Notes: generated from the sequence alone by a model not told the origin. A DNA stretch of 64,000 nt from Francisella endosymbiont of Ornithodoros moubata (GCA_002095075.2 LVCE01000003.1:248001-312000); one strand, 5' to 3'; positions 50,991-61,422 are shown, counted from the stretch's first letter. Numbers and translations are program-made.

Positions 50991-51074
50991 TTTACTTAAC
51001 CTAAAAATTTTGGACAGATTATTATAATAAAAAGAAAAGTTTGGATAAATCACACTTTATTGATTATTAAAAGA

Positions 51075-53006
51075 TTACTTATTTTTTTCGTCTTCAACAT
51101 CCTCAAAGTCAGCATCAACAACATCTTCATCTTTTTTAGATTCTTCAGCTTTAGCACCACCTTGAGCACCAGCAGCTTGAGCTTGCTCAGCATAAGCTTT
51201 CTGAGCTATAGGTGCAAATGTTTCTTCTAGAGCTTTAGTTTTAGCTTCAATTGCTTGTTTATCATCACCTTTAGTTGATGCTTCAAGCTCTTTACAAGCT
51301 TCTTCGATCTTATCTTTTTCTTCTGCTGTTACTTTATCACCTAGCTCTTGAATTGCTTTTCTTGAGCTATGGATTAGATTATCAGCAGTATTTCTAACAG
51401 TTACAAGATCATGGAATTTCTTATCTGCTTCAGCGTTAGCCTCAGCATCTTGTACCATTTTTTCGATATCTTCTTCAGATAAACCACTTGAAGATTTAAT
51501 TACTATATTTTGCTCTTTACCAGTAGCTTTATCTTTTGCAGATACATTTAATATACCGTTAGCATCTATATCAAAAGTTACTTCAATTTGTGGCATACCA
51601 CGTGGTGCTGGTGGGATATCTGCTAAATCAAATCTACCTAGAGATTTGTTTGCAGATGCCATCTCACGCTCACCTTGAAGTACATGAATTGTTACTGCAG
51701 ATTGGTTATCTTCAGCTGTAGAGAAAACTTGTGACTTTTTAGTAGGGATAGTAGTATTTCTCTCGATAAGCTTAGTCATAACACCGCCCATAGTCTCAAT
51801 ACCTAGAGAAAGTGGAGTTACATCTAGTAAAAGTACATCTTTAACATCACCAGCTAATACACCACCTTGAATAGCCGCACCGACTGCTACAGCTTCATCA
51901 GGGTTGACATCTTTACGCGGCTCCTTACCAAAGAACTCTTTTACTTTCTCTTGTACTAGAGGCATACGAGTTTGCCCACCTACTAGTAATACTTCTGTAA
52001 TATCAGACTTGCTTAAACCAGCATCTTCTAAAGCTTTCTTACAAGGATCAAGAGATCTCATTACCAAGTCAGAAACTAAAGATTCAAATTTAGCTCTAGT
52101 TACTTTGATATTTAAGTGCTTAGGTCCTGTTGCATCAGCTGTAATATATGGCAGGTTAACATCAGTTTGTTGTGCTGATGATAACTCTACTTTTGCTTTT
52201 TCAGCAGCTTCTCTAACTCTTTGTAAAGCTAGTTTGTCATTATGCAGATCTACACCTTGCTCTTTTTTGAACTCATCGATTAGATAATTCATCAAAGCTA
52301 AGTCAAAATCTTCACCACCTAAGAAAGTATCACCATTTGTTGATAATACTTCGATCTGGTTGTCGCCATCAACATCAGCAATTTCAATAATTGAGATATC
52401 AAAAGTACCGCCCCCTAAATCATATACAGCTATGGTTTGCTCACCTTTTTTAGAGTCAACACCATAAGCTAGAGCTGCTGCTGTAGGCTCATTAATGATT
52501 CTTTTAACATCAAGACCTGCAATTTTACCAGCGTCTTTTGTTGCTTGTCTTTGGCTATCGTTAAAGTATGCAGGTACTGTAATTACAGCCTCTGTAACTT
52601 TCTCACCTAAATAATCTTCTGCTGTTTTTTTCATTTTTCTTAAAACTTCAGCCGAAACTTGTGGAGGAGCCATTTTTTTGCCATCTTTAGTAGCAACCCA
52701 AGCATCACCATTATCAGCTTTAACTACTGCATAAGGTACTTTCTTTTTAATATCTTCTTGTACAGCCTTATCGTCATACTTACGACCTATAAGTCTCTTG
52801 ATAGCAAAGAATGTGTTATCAGGGTTTGTCACTGCTTGTCTTTTAGCAGCTTGACCTACTAGTATTTCACCATTATCAGTATATGCAACTACTGAAGGAG
52901 TTGTTCTATGTCCTTCAGCGTTTTCAATAACTTTAGCAGTCTTGCCGTCCATAATAGCAAGACAAGAGTTAGTAGTTCCTAAATCTATACCTATTATTTT
53001 TCCCAT
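51075..53006 (-). CDS. dnaK: Chaperone DnaK (Hsp70)
   Basis: A 643-residue Hsp70. It has the N-terminal [54 protein letters not shown], and the linker [15 protein letters not shown]. The substrate-binding half has [23 protein letters not shown]. The acidic end [13 protein letters not shown] is typical of bacterial DnaK. Order is grpE-dnaK-dnaJ, read leftward, with gaps of 92 and 84 bases. I could not find a convincing heat-shock sigma promoter upstream. Intact. Confidence 0.98.
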   Translation of the reverse strand: MGKIIGIDLGTTNSCLAIMDGKTAKVIENAEGHRTTPSVVAYTDNGEILVGQAAKRQAVTNPDNTFFAIKRLIGRKYDDKAVQEDIKKKVPYAVVKADNGDAWVATKDGKKMAPPQVSAEVLRKMKKTAEDYLGEKVTEAVITVPAYFNDSQRQATKDAGKIAGLDVKRIINEPTAAALAYGVDSKKGEQTIAVYDLGGGTFDISIIEIADVDGDNQIEVLSTNGDTFLGGEDFDLALMNYLIDEFKKEQGVDLHNDKLALQRVREAAEKAKVELSSAQQTDVNLPYITADATGPKHLNIKVTRAKFESLVSDLVMRSLDPCKKALEDAGLSKSDITEVLLVGGQTRMPLVQEKVKEFFGKEPRKDVNPDEAVAVGAAIQGGVLAGDVKDVLLLDVTPLSLGIETMGGVMTKLIERNTTIPTKKSQVFSTAEDNQSAVTIHVLQGEREMASANKSLGRFDLADIPPAPRGMPQIEVTFDIDANGILNVSAKDKATGKEQNIVIKSSSGLSEEDIEKMVQDAEANAEADKKFHDLVTVRNTADNLIHSSRKAIQELGDKVTAEEKDKIEEACKELEASTKGDDKQAIEAKTKALEETFAPIAQKAYAEQAQAAGAQGGAKAEESKKDEDVVDADFEDVEDEKNK

Positions 53007-53098
53007 TTGATTCTCCTGTTTTTATTATGTAATTTTTTAAATTTCAAATCCATCTAGCCATTAGATGGGCATATTTTATAATCTTTTCAAGTGGTTTT

Positions 53099-53686
53099 TT
53101 AATTTTTTACTATGACAACTTTTGCAGCTCTAACAACACGACCATTTAACATATAACCCTTTTGAAACACATCAAAGATAGTATTATCTTCAAATTCAGG
53201 ATTAGGAATCATCGCCATAGCTTCATGTAGATTAGGGTCAAATTTCTCACCCTTTGGATCTAGCTCTTCTACACCATTTTTCTTGAGTATATCAACTAGC
53301 ATTTTTGCTGTTAACTCAATACCATCTTTCATTGCAATAGTTTCTTCAAACTTAACCTCATGCTTTAATGCTTGTTCAATACTATCAATTACAGGTAAAA
53401 GTTCTTTGGCAAACTTCTCTATGCCAAATTTACGAGCATTAGATACATCTCTTTCAGCTCTTTTACGAATGTTTTCCATTTCAGCATTCGCTCTTAAAGC
53501 ATCATCTTTAAATCGATCACAACTCTCTTCGAGCTCTTTTATAGTATCCTTTGTTCTTTCTAGTTGTTCTTCTACAGATAATTCTTCTATAGCTCTATTA
53601 GCACATCCTCGCTCAGTTCCTACTTGTGCTTCTGTTTCAATATCAAGACTTTTATCTTCTACTTTACTTTTTTCTTGCTTACTCAT
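53099..53686 (-). CDS. grpE: Nucleotide exchange factor GrpE
   Basis: A 195-residue GrpE, which releases ADP from DnaK. A charged N-terminus leads into a long helix (about 40-95, ...LRANAEMENIRKRAERDVSNARKFGIEKFAKELLPVIDS). The beta-wing carries MLVDILKKNGVEELDPKGEKFDPNLHEAM, the family signature, and FQKGYMLNGRVVRAAKVVI closes the protein. It is first in the chaperone operon, and its ATG faces mltA across about 105 bases. Intact. Confidence 0.96.
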   Translation of the reverse strand: MSKQEKSKVEDKSLDIETEAQVGTERGCANRAIEELSVEEQLERTKDTIKELEESCDRFKDDALRANAEMENIRKRAERDVSNARKFGIEKFAKELLPVIDSIEQALKHEVKFEETIAMKDGIELTAKMLVDILKKNGVEELDPKGEKFDPNLHEAMAMIPNPEFEDNTIFDVFQKGYMLNGRVVRAAKVVIVKN

Positions 53687-53791
53687 AAAATAACCTTTTA
53701 TTTTAGTTATGTTAATACTACAATTTGTTAGATACTTTGTTAGATAGTGGTTAACTCTATATTTTCAAGAAATTATTGGTATTTATTTTAT

Positions 53792-54943
53792 ATGAATATT
53801 AAAAAAGTAAAGGAAACTTTAAAAAAAGTAATTATTATAGTTAGTTTTATACTTATAACTGGGTGTAATAATCTTACTGCTCAGCACTACTTAACAAAAA
53901 AATACTCAAAAAACATAGATTATAAAAAATCGAGCTTCGAAGATTTAAGCAACTGGGATAGTTCTGATCAACTTGAATCTTTTAATACTTTTAAAAGATC
54001 ATGTGAAAAGATATTAGAGGAAAATAAACCCGAATATTCAAACTGGATAAATATCTGCCATAAGGTAGTAACTACAGATTTAAACACTAAACAACAAGCT
54101 AAAATATTTTTTGAGCTGAATTTCACTCCATATCAAATAATATACAAAGGAAAAGATACTGGTTTATTTACAGGCTATTATGAGCCTTTGATGAAAGGTA
54201 GTTTAGTTAAAACTCTACAATATACTGTACCTATCTATTGTACTCCTGATAATTTAGTAAAAAAACCTAAAGGCAATGATGGCTTTTCTTTCGGGATGTA
54301 TCAAAATGGTAAATTTGTTCCTTATTACTCACGTGAAGAAATATCAAAGGGTGATCTACTTCCGAAAAAAGATGTTTTAGTATGGGTAGAATCAAAAGTT
54401 GACCGGACATTTTTACAAATTCAGGGCTCTGGTCGCATCCAAACTGACAGTGGTGATATTCTTATAGGTTATGATAGCCAAAATGGCCATGAGTATAGAC
54501 CTATCGGTAGATATTTGATTGACCATGGTTATATGAATGCTGAGCAAATATCTATGCAAGCTATAAAAGCATGGCTTGATGATAATAAAGATAAGATTGA
54601 TGATGTTCTAAATTATGATCCTTCTTTTGTATTTTTTAGATATATTGATCGTAAAAATGCTGTAGGCGCACAAGAAGTTGAACTAACACCTGGATATTCT
54701 CTTGCCGTTGATAATAAATACTACCTGTATGGTGTACCTTTATGGTTAGAGACAGATTACTTTGCTGATAATCAGCATAATACTAAGCCTCTTGATAGGC
54801 TAATGATAGCTCAAGATACAGGTGGAGCTATAAAAGGTGCAATTAGGGGTGATGTATTTTGGGGACATGGTAAACAAGCAGAATTTAACGCCGGTCACAT
54901 GAATAACCGCGGCAAACTATGGATACTTTTGCCAAATGACTGA
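53792..54943 (+). CDS. mltA: Membrane-bound lytic murein transglycosylase A
   Basis: A 383-residue MltA that cleaves the MurNAc-GlcNAc bond to give 1,6-anhydro ends. I chose the Met at 53792 because it begins a lipoprotein signal peptide ending in the lipobox LITGC; the open frame upstream adds 15 non-signal residues. Landmarks are DTGLFTGYYEPLMKGS, DVLVWVESKVDRTFLQIQGSGRI, RPIGRYLIDHG, and the catalytic aspartate region LMIAQDTGGAIKGAIRGDVFWGHG. It is anchored in the outer membrane. The last codons overlap the next gene's start by 8 bases. It ends in TGA. Confidence 0.92.
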   Translation: MNIKKVKETLKKVIIIVSFILITGCNNLTAQHYLTKKYSKNIDYKKSSFEDLSNWDSSDQLESFNTFKRSCEKILEENKPEYSNWINICHKVVTTDLNTKQQAKIFFELNFTPYQIIYKGKDTGLFTGYYEPLMKGSLVKTLQYTVPIYCTPDNLVKKPKGNDGFSFGMYQNGKFVPYYSREEISKGDLLPKKDVLVWVESKVDRTFLQIQGSGRIQTDSGDILIGYDSQNGHEYRPIGRYLIDHGYMNAEQISMQAIKAWLDDNKDKIDDVLNYDPSFVFFRYIDRKNAVGAQEVELTPGYSLAVDNKYYLYGVPLWLETDYFADNQHNTKPLDRLMIAQDTGGAIKGAIRGDVFWGHGKQAEFNAGHMNNRGKLWILLPND

Positions 54944-56120
54944 TACAAAATATTTTGACACTATAATAATTGGTGCCGGAATCTCTGGTATCTCTTTAGC
55001 CAAACGATTAACTGATGCATTAATAAAAAACTGTATATTTGAGGCTAATAAGGTCGGTGGTTGTATTGACTCAATTTCATACAATGATTTTTGGTTTGAG
55101 ATGGGAGCTCATACCATATACAACTCTTACAATGAAACTATAGAATATATTCGCAATAACTCTCTTGAAAAAGATATCCAATCAAGAAAAAAAGCACCAT
55201 TCTTATTAGTTCAACCAAGTAATAAAATTCAAAGTATTTTTACAAATATTAATCCGTTTACAGCAGCTCTTAGTTTTTTAAGAAATAGAAAAGCCTCAAA
55301 AGAAAATAAGACTGTTAGTGAATATGCTACAAAGCTATTTGGTAAAAGAAATTATAATCAAACTTTGAAGTATTGTTTTGATGCTGTATTATCTCAAAAT
55401 AGTGAAAACTTCCCAATGGAATATTTATTTAAAAAATATGATAGAGATACGACATTACCGCGAAGTTTTACTCTAAAGAATGGTTTAGCTGAGCTTTTTA
55501 AAAAACATAACCAAAATGTTATAAAAGAAGCTGTCATAAGTGTAACAAAACACCAAAAATGGCATATACACACAAACCATGCCGAATATACTTGTGAAAA
55601 TCTCTGTTTTGCAACACCATGGGATGTGACCGAATCTTTATTAGAAAAGATATTACCAAACTTAACAAAACATCAATACAGGCCTACAATATCGAAACTA
55701 ATAAGTGTAGGAATTGTTACTAGTAAAACAAGTTTAAAACATATTAAAAACTTAGCCGGCTTAATTGGTAAACAACAATTCTTTTATTCTGCAGTTTCAC
55801 GAGATGTTGTCGATAATCCAAACTATAGAGCAATTGTTTTCCATTGTTGTAATTATTTTTCTGAAAATGAGTTATTAGATAAAATCACAAAACTGTTAAA
55901 CATAAAAAAAGAAGAGATTCTGTATACATATATCAAAAATAACGCCCTGCCATGCTATCACCACAATCATAGCCAATTTCTAGAAGATCTAGATAAAGAG
56001 TTACAAAAACACCCTAATCTTTTTATAAGTGGTAACTTTTTTGACAGATTAGCAATTGAGAACTGTATTCTAAGGTCAAATAATCAAGCAGATAAAATTA
56101 TTCAAAATAAAAAGCCTTAA
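54936..56120 (+). CDS. FAD-dependent oxidoreductase (protoporphyrinogen-oxidase-like)
   Basis: A 394-residue flavoprotein of the amine-oxidase / protoporphyrinogen oxidase superfamily. It has the FAD motif IIIGAGISGISLAKRL and the second contact FEANKVGGCIDSIS (the R-x-G-G position reads V-G-G), WFEMGAHTIY, LPRSFTLKNGLAELFKKH, and the C-terminal FISGNFFDRLAIENCILRSN. The substrate is not evident. Its start overlaps the mltA stop by 8 bases, so the two are co-expressed, with the ribosomal pair rplM-rpsI following 138 bases downstream. Intact. Confidence 0.8.
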   Translation: MTDTKYFDTIIIGAGISGISLAKRLTDALIKNCIFEANKVGGCIDSISYNDFWFEMGAHTIYNSYNETIEYIRNNSLEKDIQSRKKAPFLLVQPSNKIQSIFTNINPFTAALSFLRNRKASKENKTVSEYATKLFGKRNYNQTLKYCFDAVLSQNSENFPMEYLFKKYDRDTTLPRSFTLKNGLAELFKKHNQNVIKEAVISVTKHQKWHIHTNHAEYTCENLCFATPWDVTESLLEKILPNLTKHQYRPTISKLISVGIVTSKTSLKHIKNLAGLIGKQQFFYSAVSRDVVDNPNYRAIVFHCCNYFSENELLDKITKLLNIKKEEILYTYIKNNALPCYHHNHSQFLEDLDKELQKHPNLFISGNFFDRLAIENCILRSNNQADKIIQNKKP

Positions 56121-56182
56121 TGATTTGATTATTTCGCGTGAAAAATGTATCATGTAGTCTGTTTAAAATTTTAAAGTCAAAT

Positions 56183-56198
56183 AAGCTAAAACTAGCTT
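56183..56198 (+). promoter_or_regulatory. Hairpin in rplM leader
   Basis: AAGCTA and TAGCTT pair around an AAAC loop, 60 bases before the rplM start. In enterobacteria L13 represses its own mRNA through the leader; a similar control here is only a guess. Confidence 0.3.
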
Positions 56199-56258
56199 GC
56201 AAGTCAAGAATTTTTTGCAAAAACTGAGTAATTGACAACAATAAATAAAGGAAAAAAG

Positions 56259-56687
56259 ATGAAAACGTTTACTGCAAAACCATCAAATACCAAAAGAGAA
56301 TGGCTTTTGATTGATGCTACAGATAAAACTTTAGGTCGTCTAGCTACTGAAGTAGCAATGATCCTAAGAGGAAAAAACAAACCAGAATATACTCCTCACA
56401 TGGATACTGGTGATTATGTTGTTATCGTAAATGCTGAAAAAATAGCTATAACTGGTAACAAAAGAAAAGCAAAAACTTATTACCATCATACTGGTTATAT
56501 TGGCGGTATCAAATCAGTATCTTTCGAGAAGCTAATAGCAACTCATCCAGAAAGAGCTATTGAAAAAGCTGTTAGAGGGATGCTTCCTAGAACTCCACTA
56601 GGTCGTACTATGTTTAAAAAGTTAAAAGTTTATGCAGGTGAAACTCACCCACATACAGCTCAACAACCTAAAGCTCACAATATTTAA
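56259..56687 (+). CDS. rplM: 50S ribosomal protein L13
   Basis: A 142-residue L13. The start at 56259 gives [33 protein letters not shown], the family N-terminus, after an AAAGGAAAAAAG ribosome site; the open frame before it is leader. Landmarks are [40 protein letters not shown] and [24 protein letters not shown]13 is an early-assembly protein of the large subunit. The gene is followed by rpsI, as in most bacteria. Confidence 0.98.
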   Translation: MKTFTAKPSNTKREWLLIDATDKTLGRLATEVAMILRGKNKPEYTPHMDTGDYVVIVNAEKIAITGNKRKAKTYYHHTGYIGGIKSVSFEKLIATHPERAIEKAVRGMLPRTPLGRTMFKKLKVYAGETHPHTAQQPKAHNI

Positions 56688-56701
56688 TAAAGGATAGTAA
56701 A

Positions 56702-57091
56702 ATGTCAGAATATAATTATGGTACAGGTCGTCGTAAAAGTTCTGTAGCTCGTGTATTTATGAAAAAAGGTACTGGTCAGTTTATTGTTAATGGTCTTCCA
56801 TTAGAGCAATACCTATGTCGTGAAACAGACTGCATGGTTGTAAAGCAACCTTTAGAACTAACTAACAACACTGATAACTTTGATTTCAAAGTAACAGTTA
56901 AAGGTGGTGGAACTACTGGTCAAGCGGGTGCTATCCGCCTTGGTGTCACTAGAGCTTTAATTGAGTATGATGAGACTCTTAAACCAGCTCTTCGTGAAGC
57001 AGGTTTTGTTACTCGTGACCCACGTAAAGTTGAGCGTAAGAAATTTGGTCTTAGAAAAGCTCGTAGAAGAAGACAGTTCTCTAAGCGTTAA
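56702..57091 (+). CDS. rpsI: 30S ribosomal protein S9
   Basis: A 129-residue S9. It has the start [43 protein letters not shown], and the basic end [25 protein letters not shown], whose last residues reach the P-site tRNA. It lies 14 bases after rplM with a normal ribosome site. mglA follows 56 bases downstream. Intact. Confidence 0.98.
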   Translation: MSEYNYGTGRRKSSVARVFMKKGTGQFIVNGLPLEQYLCRETDCMVVKQPLELTNNTDNFDFKVTVKGGGTTGQAGAIRLGVTRALIEYDETLKPALREAGFVTRDPRKVERKKFGLRKARRRRQFSKR

Positions 57092-57147
57092 TCTATTATA
57101 TTACCTTTATATTATTCTTTTTATTTTATTACTAGGAGGATACAGTC

Positions 57148-57780
57148 TTGCTTTTATACACAAAAAAAGATGATATCTATAGCGATATAGTCCGCGTGAT
57201 CCTTCTTATTAAAGGAGCTAATGCAAAAATTATAGATGTTTCTAAAGAAGAAAATTCAAAACATCTAGAGGAGCTAAATATCATCACACCTAATGGCAAT
57301 ATCCCTACGCTTAGTACTGATGATTTTGCTGTATATAGACTTAGTGTGATTATAGAAGCTATAGAAGATTTATATCCGTTTCCTCCAATGTTTCCGGTAT
57401 TTCCAAAACAGCGTGCTAATGCAAGAATATTGTTAGAATATGTTAATAAAACATTTCTACAAAACATTTTCAAGTTAGAAAACCCTGATTTTGATGAAAA
57501 ACAAGCCGTCGAAATAAAAATGATGATGCAAAGGGATATAATTAGCACCTACAAAACAATAGTTAGCGAAAGAGAAATAAACGCAGAAAGTAATCCTGAT
57601 GCGCAAAATATAAATGTATTGACTCTGATAATAACTTTTGTTTTTTATTATTTCATTAAGCTAAAGATCTCGATACCTACAAAAGATAAGAATATTATCA
57701 AAGAGATTAAAGAATTACTTAGTGAACCTAACTTTATAAAAACCATCAAAGCAAAAGGAGTTCAGTATGTCTATGCTTAG
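57148..57780 (+). CDS. mglA: MglA, SspA-like virulence regulator subunit
   Basis: A 210-residue SspA/GST-fold protein. In Francisella MglA pairs with SspA and binds RNA polymerase and PigR to switch on the pathogenicity island; here it sits in the usual place after rpsI and before mglB. Recognisable segments are the start MLLYTKKDDIYSDIVRVILLIKGA, PNGNIPTLSTDDFAVYRLSVIIEAIEDLYPFPPMFP and the late NINVLTLIITFVFYYFIKLKISIP. The tail KAKGVQYVYA overlaps the mglB start by 14 bases; the MglA I remember is about 205 residues, so a stop may have been lost. The ribosome site is AGGAGG. Intact otherwise. Confidence 0.93.
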   Translation: MLLYTKKDDIYSDIVRVILLIKGANAKIIDVSKEENSKHLEELNIITPNGNIPTLSTDDFAVYRLSVIIEAIEDLYPFPPMFPVFPKQRANARILLEYVNKTFLQNIFKLENPDFDEKQAVEIKMMMQRDIISTYKTIVSEREINAESNPDAQNINVLTLIITFVFYYFIKLKISIPTKDKNIIKEIKELLSEPNFIKTIKAKGVQYVYA

Positions 57781-58174
57781 AGCATATGTAGTTAAAGCTA
57801 CATACAACTGGCTAGTTGATCATGGATTTACACCTTATGTTTTAGTTGATACTGAATATGAAGGTGTTGTAGTACCTACAAAGTATATTGATGAGGATAA
57901 AAAAATACTTTTAGATTTATCTCCTCAAGCAATACAAGATTTAGCTATTGATGATAACCATATTAGTTTTGATGCAACATTTGATGGTGAGCCAATGTCT
58001 ATAAACATTCCTATGGAAGCTGTCTTAGAAGTATTTTCTAAAGAAACAGAACAAGGAATGTATGCTCGTGAATTTGGTTATGGTATTAATATTAATGAAG
58101 GTGAAGATGACGAAACTGCTAATCCCAACAAAATAAGTCAGACAAATTCAGGAAATGTTCTTTCGCTAGATTAG
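57767..58174 (+). CDS. mglB: MglB, SspB-like protein
   Basis: A 135-residue SspB-family protein, in E. coli the adaptor that delivers SsrA-tagged proteins to ClpXP. It reads RAYVVKATYNWLVDHGFTPYVLVDTEYEGVVVPTKYID (the peptide-binding fold), ILLDLSPQAIQDLAIDD, FDATFDGEPMSINIPMEAVLEVFSKE, and an acidic linker to the C-terminal ENEE-like tail. In Francisella it is called MglB and is co-transcribed with mglA. AAGGAG lies 8 bases before the ATG inside mglA. Intact. Confidence 0.92.
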   Translation: MSMLRAYVVKATYNWLVDHGFTPYVLVDTEYEGVVVPTKYIDEDKKILLDLSPQAIQDLAIDDNHISFDATFDGEPMSINIPMEAVLEVFSKETEQGMYAREFGYGININEGEDDETANPNKISQTNSGNVLSLD

Positions 58175-58184
58175 TTTTTTACTC

Positions 58185-59218
58185 TTAATTCTTCGAAGTA
58201 ATTTTTATAATTATAGGCAAATAAACTACTACAAAACTCAAAGGTATACATATAAAAGCCCAATAAAAAATAAAGTCTTCTTGATTAAAAATCAAATAAC
58301 AGTATAAAGCGCTTACTACTCCCACTATTGTGCTTAAGATAGCTCCTAATAAATTAGGTTTACTGCTATAAAAACAATATAATAAACTAAATGCTAATGC
58401 TGCTATTAGGAATATTAAAAAGTAACATCTTATCAAGAACACGATCAATAAAAGTATTAGCAACCATATAACTTAAAATAATTATAACCACTACAGTAAT
58501 GATGTTATTTTTATCAGTTTTATGCTTATAAAAATGGACAAAATAAATTGATGACATAGTATTTCAAAGGTCTGCGATAGTTGTCAGTGCTATTTAAAAT
58601 ATCACAATATAAAATATTACCAACACAGGTTCTAAAAAGTTTTATATCTTTTGACCGTACCAAGGTGATAGAATACATGTAAAGGCAGTAAGAATTGTTA
58701 GAGTAATTGAAAAAGAAATTGGCAAATTCGTTATATGAGTTCGATCAATATTTTTAAGTGACGAAGTATCAGTTTGATAAATCAAATATGCCAAGTATAC
58801 AAATAATAGTAATGATAGCATTAAACCACACACTACAGCACTTATTAGCCAATGATTATAGCTAGGTAAAAGTTCTTCTAAATAAAAATCGTAGTAGAAT
58901 ATATAAAATTAGCACCAAAAACCCACCCCATTGCTATTAGCAAACATAACGCTACTAATAGACCAAATGCAGTATTATAGCGCTGAAAAAACAGATAACA
59001 TCAAAATTTTTCCATTTTTTCGCGGCAGCAAAAGAGTAAAATAATAGACTAATTAAAAAAATCATCCCTAAAGATAATGCCGAAAAACCATAAAGATAAC
59101 CTAAGCTTAAAAAAGCTATTAAAGTAGATATATTTAATTCTGTCATCACTAATGTCTCTGTCAGAGCAAAAATTCCTAAGCTTTTACCAACGGCATAATA
59201 ATCTTCTGATTTACTCAT
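58185..59218 (-). pseudogene. Sodium:solute symporter (SSS family), decayed
   Basis: A multi-helix symporter. The first frame from ATG 59218 has SEDYYAVGKSLGIFALTETLVMTELN, the SSS family start. The frame then breaks at 58955, with further frames carrying GLLVALCLLIAMGGFLVLILY, CGLMLSLLLFVYLAYLIYQTD and LTILTAFTCILSPWYGQ, and a final hydrophobic stretch ends at 58185. At least four frameshifts or stops. Its cargo is not deducible. It lies one base from the dead rnhB, read in the same direction. Confidence 0.78.
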
Positions 59219-59219
59219 T

Positions 59220-59781
59220 TCAAAGTAGTGGCTGTATTAACTTATAGCTTTTTCTATGAATATCTAATATGCTATATTTTTCTATATTTTCTAAATGCTC
59301 TTTTGTCGGATAGCCCTTATGTTTAGCAAAGCTATACTCTGGATATAATCTATCATGCTCAAGACATATTCTATCTCTATGTAACTTTGCCAATATTGAA
59401 GCTACTGATATTTCTATAACTTTTGAGTCACCTTTTACTATAGCTTCTGAATTATAATCCCAATTTGGTAATTTATTACCGTCAACTAGCACTTTATCAA
59501 ATTGCCCTTTTAATATTATCTGCAACTTGATACATAGCTTTGAGTGTTACCTGTAGAATAATTTAGCTCATCAATTTGCTATAGACTAATTTCTACTATC
59601 GTATATGCCTTTACTTGAGTGATTATTTGCTGATATAGATATTCGCGTTTTTTCTCAGTTATTTTTTTGAAGCAGCAAGACCATCTATACTTACATTAGA
59701 TCTAAGATAACACCTGCAGCGACTACAGGTCCTGATAATAATCCATGCCCTGCTTCATCTATATCTAGTAATAATCATATT
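59220..59781 (-). pseudogene. rnhB: Ribonuclease HII, decayed
   Basis: RNase HII removes ribonucleotides from DNA. The N-terminal frame has DIDEAGHGLLSGPVVAAGVIL (normally DExGRGPLxGPVVAA, here R replaced by H), then frames with SIDGLAASKK, EKKREYLYQQIITQ and TLKAMYQVADNIK. The C-terminal frame (59220-59525) reads KVLVDGNKLP, KVIEISVASILAKLHRDRI and FAKHKGYPTKEH. At least three frameshifts and stops. It overlaps the 3' end of the dead trmJ by about 27 bases. Confidence 0.88.
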
Positions 59782-60522
59782 ACCTATCCTATAATTATCT
59801 AATGATGTTAAAAAACCTCTCAAAATATTCACTTCTTGACTCTCAAGCTCAGATCTTTGAAAAAGTCTTCGTATTTTGTCCATCACATGTCCTGTCCTAG
59901 TTTATCTTTATCTAAAAACCCCTCCTTTATCATACTATCTTCAAAGTGCTGATATAGACCTTGTAGCTCTTTGACAGAAGCTTTTTTGTGCAAATAATTA
60001 TATTCAGGAACTTCTTTTAGGTTACTAATCTCAACTTGCTTGCTCATAAATTCATAGGCTACTAATTTTGAGCTAGGTTTAATGAAGTATAGCCTTCATT
60101 TGGAGGTATATAAGCATGGACATTACTCATCAAAAGTTCTTCATTTAGCAATCCTATTCTATCACTCCCAAATAATATCACAATCTTTTGGTTAGACTTT
60201 TGAATTTTAGCAAGGATATTTGTCGCAACTTTAGTGATAGGCTCTATAGGCAAAGATACTCTGCGTACTCTGGCACTTTGTACCAACAATATAATCAATA
60301 TCCTCAAGAGCATCTGCTAGGCTAGTTACTATAGTTGCATTTTACTACCTCAATAAGCATGACAAGATAGTGCTATTGCTTCATTATCAATGCCTTTTTT
60401 AGGATTTACAAGCCATAAGTTTTCAGCCCCATACTTAACATTGCTCTAGCAGTAGAGCCAACATTACCACTATGAGATGGCTCAATTAGAACTATACGTA
60501 TATTATTAAATAGATTATTCAT
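59755..60522 (-). pseudogene. trmJ: tRNA Cm32/Um32 2'-O-methyltransferase TrmJ, decayed
   Basis: A SPOUT-family RNA methyltransferase. From ATG 60522 it reads [27 protein letters not shown] (the TrmJ start), then breaks. Later frames show NPKKGIDNEAIALSCHA, LADALEDIDYIVGT, RRVSLPIEP, KIVILFGSDRIGLLNEEL (SAM knot) and IPPNEGYTSLNLAQ. The C-terminal helix region runs MDKIRRLFQRSELESQEVNILRGFL. The start overlaps the ptsN stop by 8 bases. Several frameshifts and stops. It is lost together with rnhB. Confidence 0.87.
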
Positions 60523-60970
60523 TACTAGTATTAATAATTAAATTATACAAATCTTCGGAATTCTCTGCCTGCTGAAAATACTGCTGTGTTTTATCTTCTT
60601 TTAGATATAAAGCTAATTGTTTTAACAGCTCCATATGAATTGGAGATATATTATCAGGGGGAAAAACACCTACTGCTATTTTTATATTATCATTGACAGA
60701 ATTATCATAATAACTATTTTTTAATGTGACAATAATTAACCTAGTAGTCATAAGATTCTCAACTCGACAATGAGGAATATAAATATTTTTACCAATATAA
60801 GTATTACCTATTCTTTCGCGCTTATAAATATTTCTAAGTACAAGATCTTCACTTACATTAGGGTAAGTATCTGCAATTCTATTTGCAAAAAACTCAATTA
60901 AGCGTTTTTTAGACTCAATATTCAAATTTAATATGATATTCTTTTTATCAATAATAGCTTCTAAATTCAT
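60515..60970 (-). CDS. ptsN: PTS IIA-Ntr regulatory protein
   Basis: A 151-residue EIIA-Ntr-like protein. It has [21 protein letters not shown], with the phosphorylated histidine in IPH, and [24 protein letters not shown]. In E. coli it is the phosphoryl acceptor of the nitrogen PTS and affects potassium transport. It lies 37 bases after hpf, as in the rpoN-hpf-ptsN operon, but rpoN is not here. The glycine usually following His (IPHG) is cysteine. Intact. Confidence 0.9.
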   Translation of the reverse strand: MNLEAIIDKKNIILNLNIESKKRLIEFFANRIADTYPNVSEDLVLRNIYKRERIGNTYIGKNIYIPHCRVENLMTTRLIIVTLKNSYYDNSVNDNIKIAVGVFPPDNISPIHMELLKQLALYLKEDKTQQYFQQAENSEDLYNLIINTSNE

Positions 60971-61007
60971 AGGTAAAAATTTGATAGATTTGCGTAAAGA
61001 AGAAATA

Positions 61008-61304
61008 TTATTCGCCGTGATTACATCTCATTTTATCTTTGTGTTTTTTTAGCTGACGCGCTAACTTATCTTCAAGCATATCTATAGCTGCATATAAATC
61101 TTTGTCTTCTGCTTTTGCAACAAATTCACTGCCAGGAACTGTAACTATAGCTTCTGCTACTTGTTGATCTTTCTCAACATCTAATATAACTTTAGTTGAA
61201 GTAATATTATCAAAATAGTGTCCAACTTTACCTACTTTTTCATTAACATAGCTTTTAATTGAATCAGTAACTTCCACATTTCTACCAGTAATTTGAATAT
61301 TCAT
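61008..61304 (-). CDS. hpf: Ribosome hibernation promoting factor, short form
   Basis: A 98-residue HPF/YfiA-type protein. I chose ATG 61304, preceded by GGAGG, which gives [34 protein letters not shown], the family start; the frame upstream is only leader. Later parts read [22 protein letters not shown] and [20 protein letters not shown]. The short length indicates the type that promotes 100S dimers together with RMF in E. coli, though RMF is not evident here. It is upstream of ptsN. Intact. Confidence 0.93.
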   Translation of the reverse strand: MNIQITGRNVEVTDSIKSYVNEKVGKVGHYFDNITSTKVILDVEKDQQVAEAIVTVPGSEFVAKAEDKDLYAAIDMLEDKLARQLKKHKDKMRCNHGE

Positions 61305-61422
61305 ATAAACCTCCGAATTTGAATACCGAGCCTGTAGAACTTTATAGAGCTCTATTTTAATAACCACCTAAGTGATATATTTGTAATCATATTATACAAG
61401 CTAAATATTATAAAGCAAAGTA

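Noticed and set aside
51904-52287. Antisense open frame inside dnaK, and others inside dnaJ and grpE
   Set aside because: Shadows of strongly biased codon use in conserved genes; no independent evidence.
53687-53791. Heat-shock sigma-32 promoter expected before grpE
   Set aside because: No CTTGAA / CCCCAT-like pair with proper spacing is visible.
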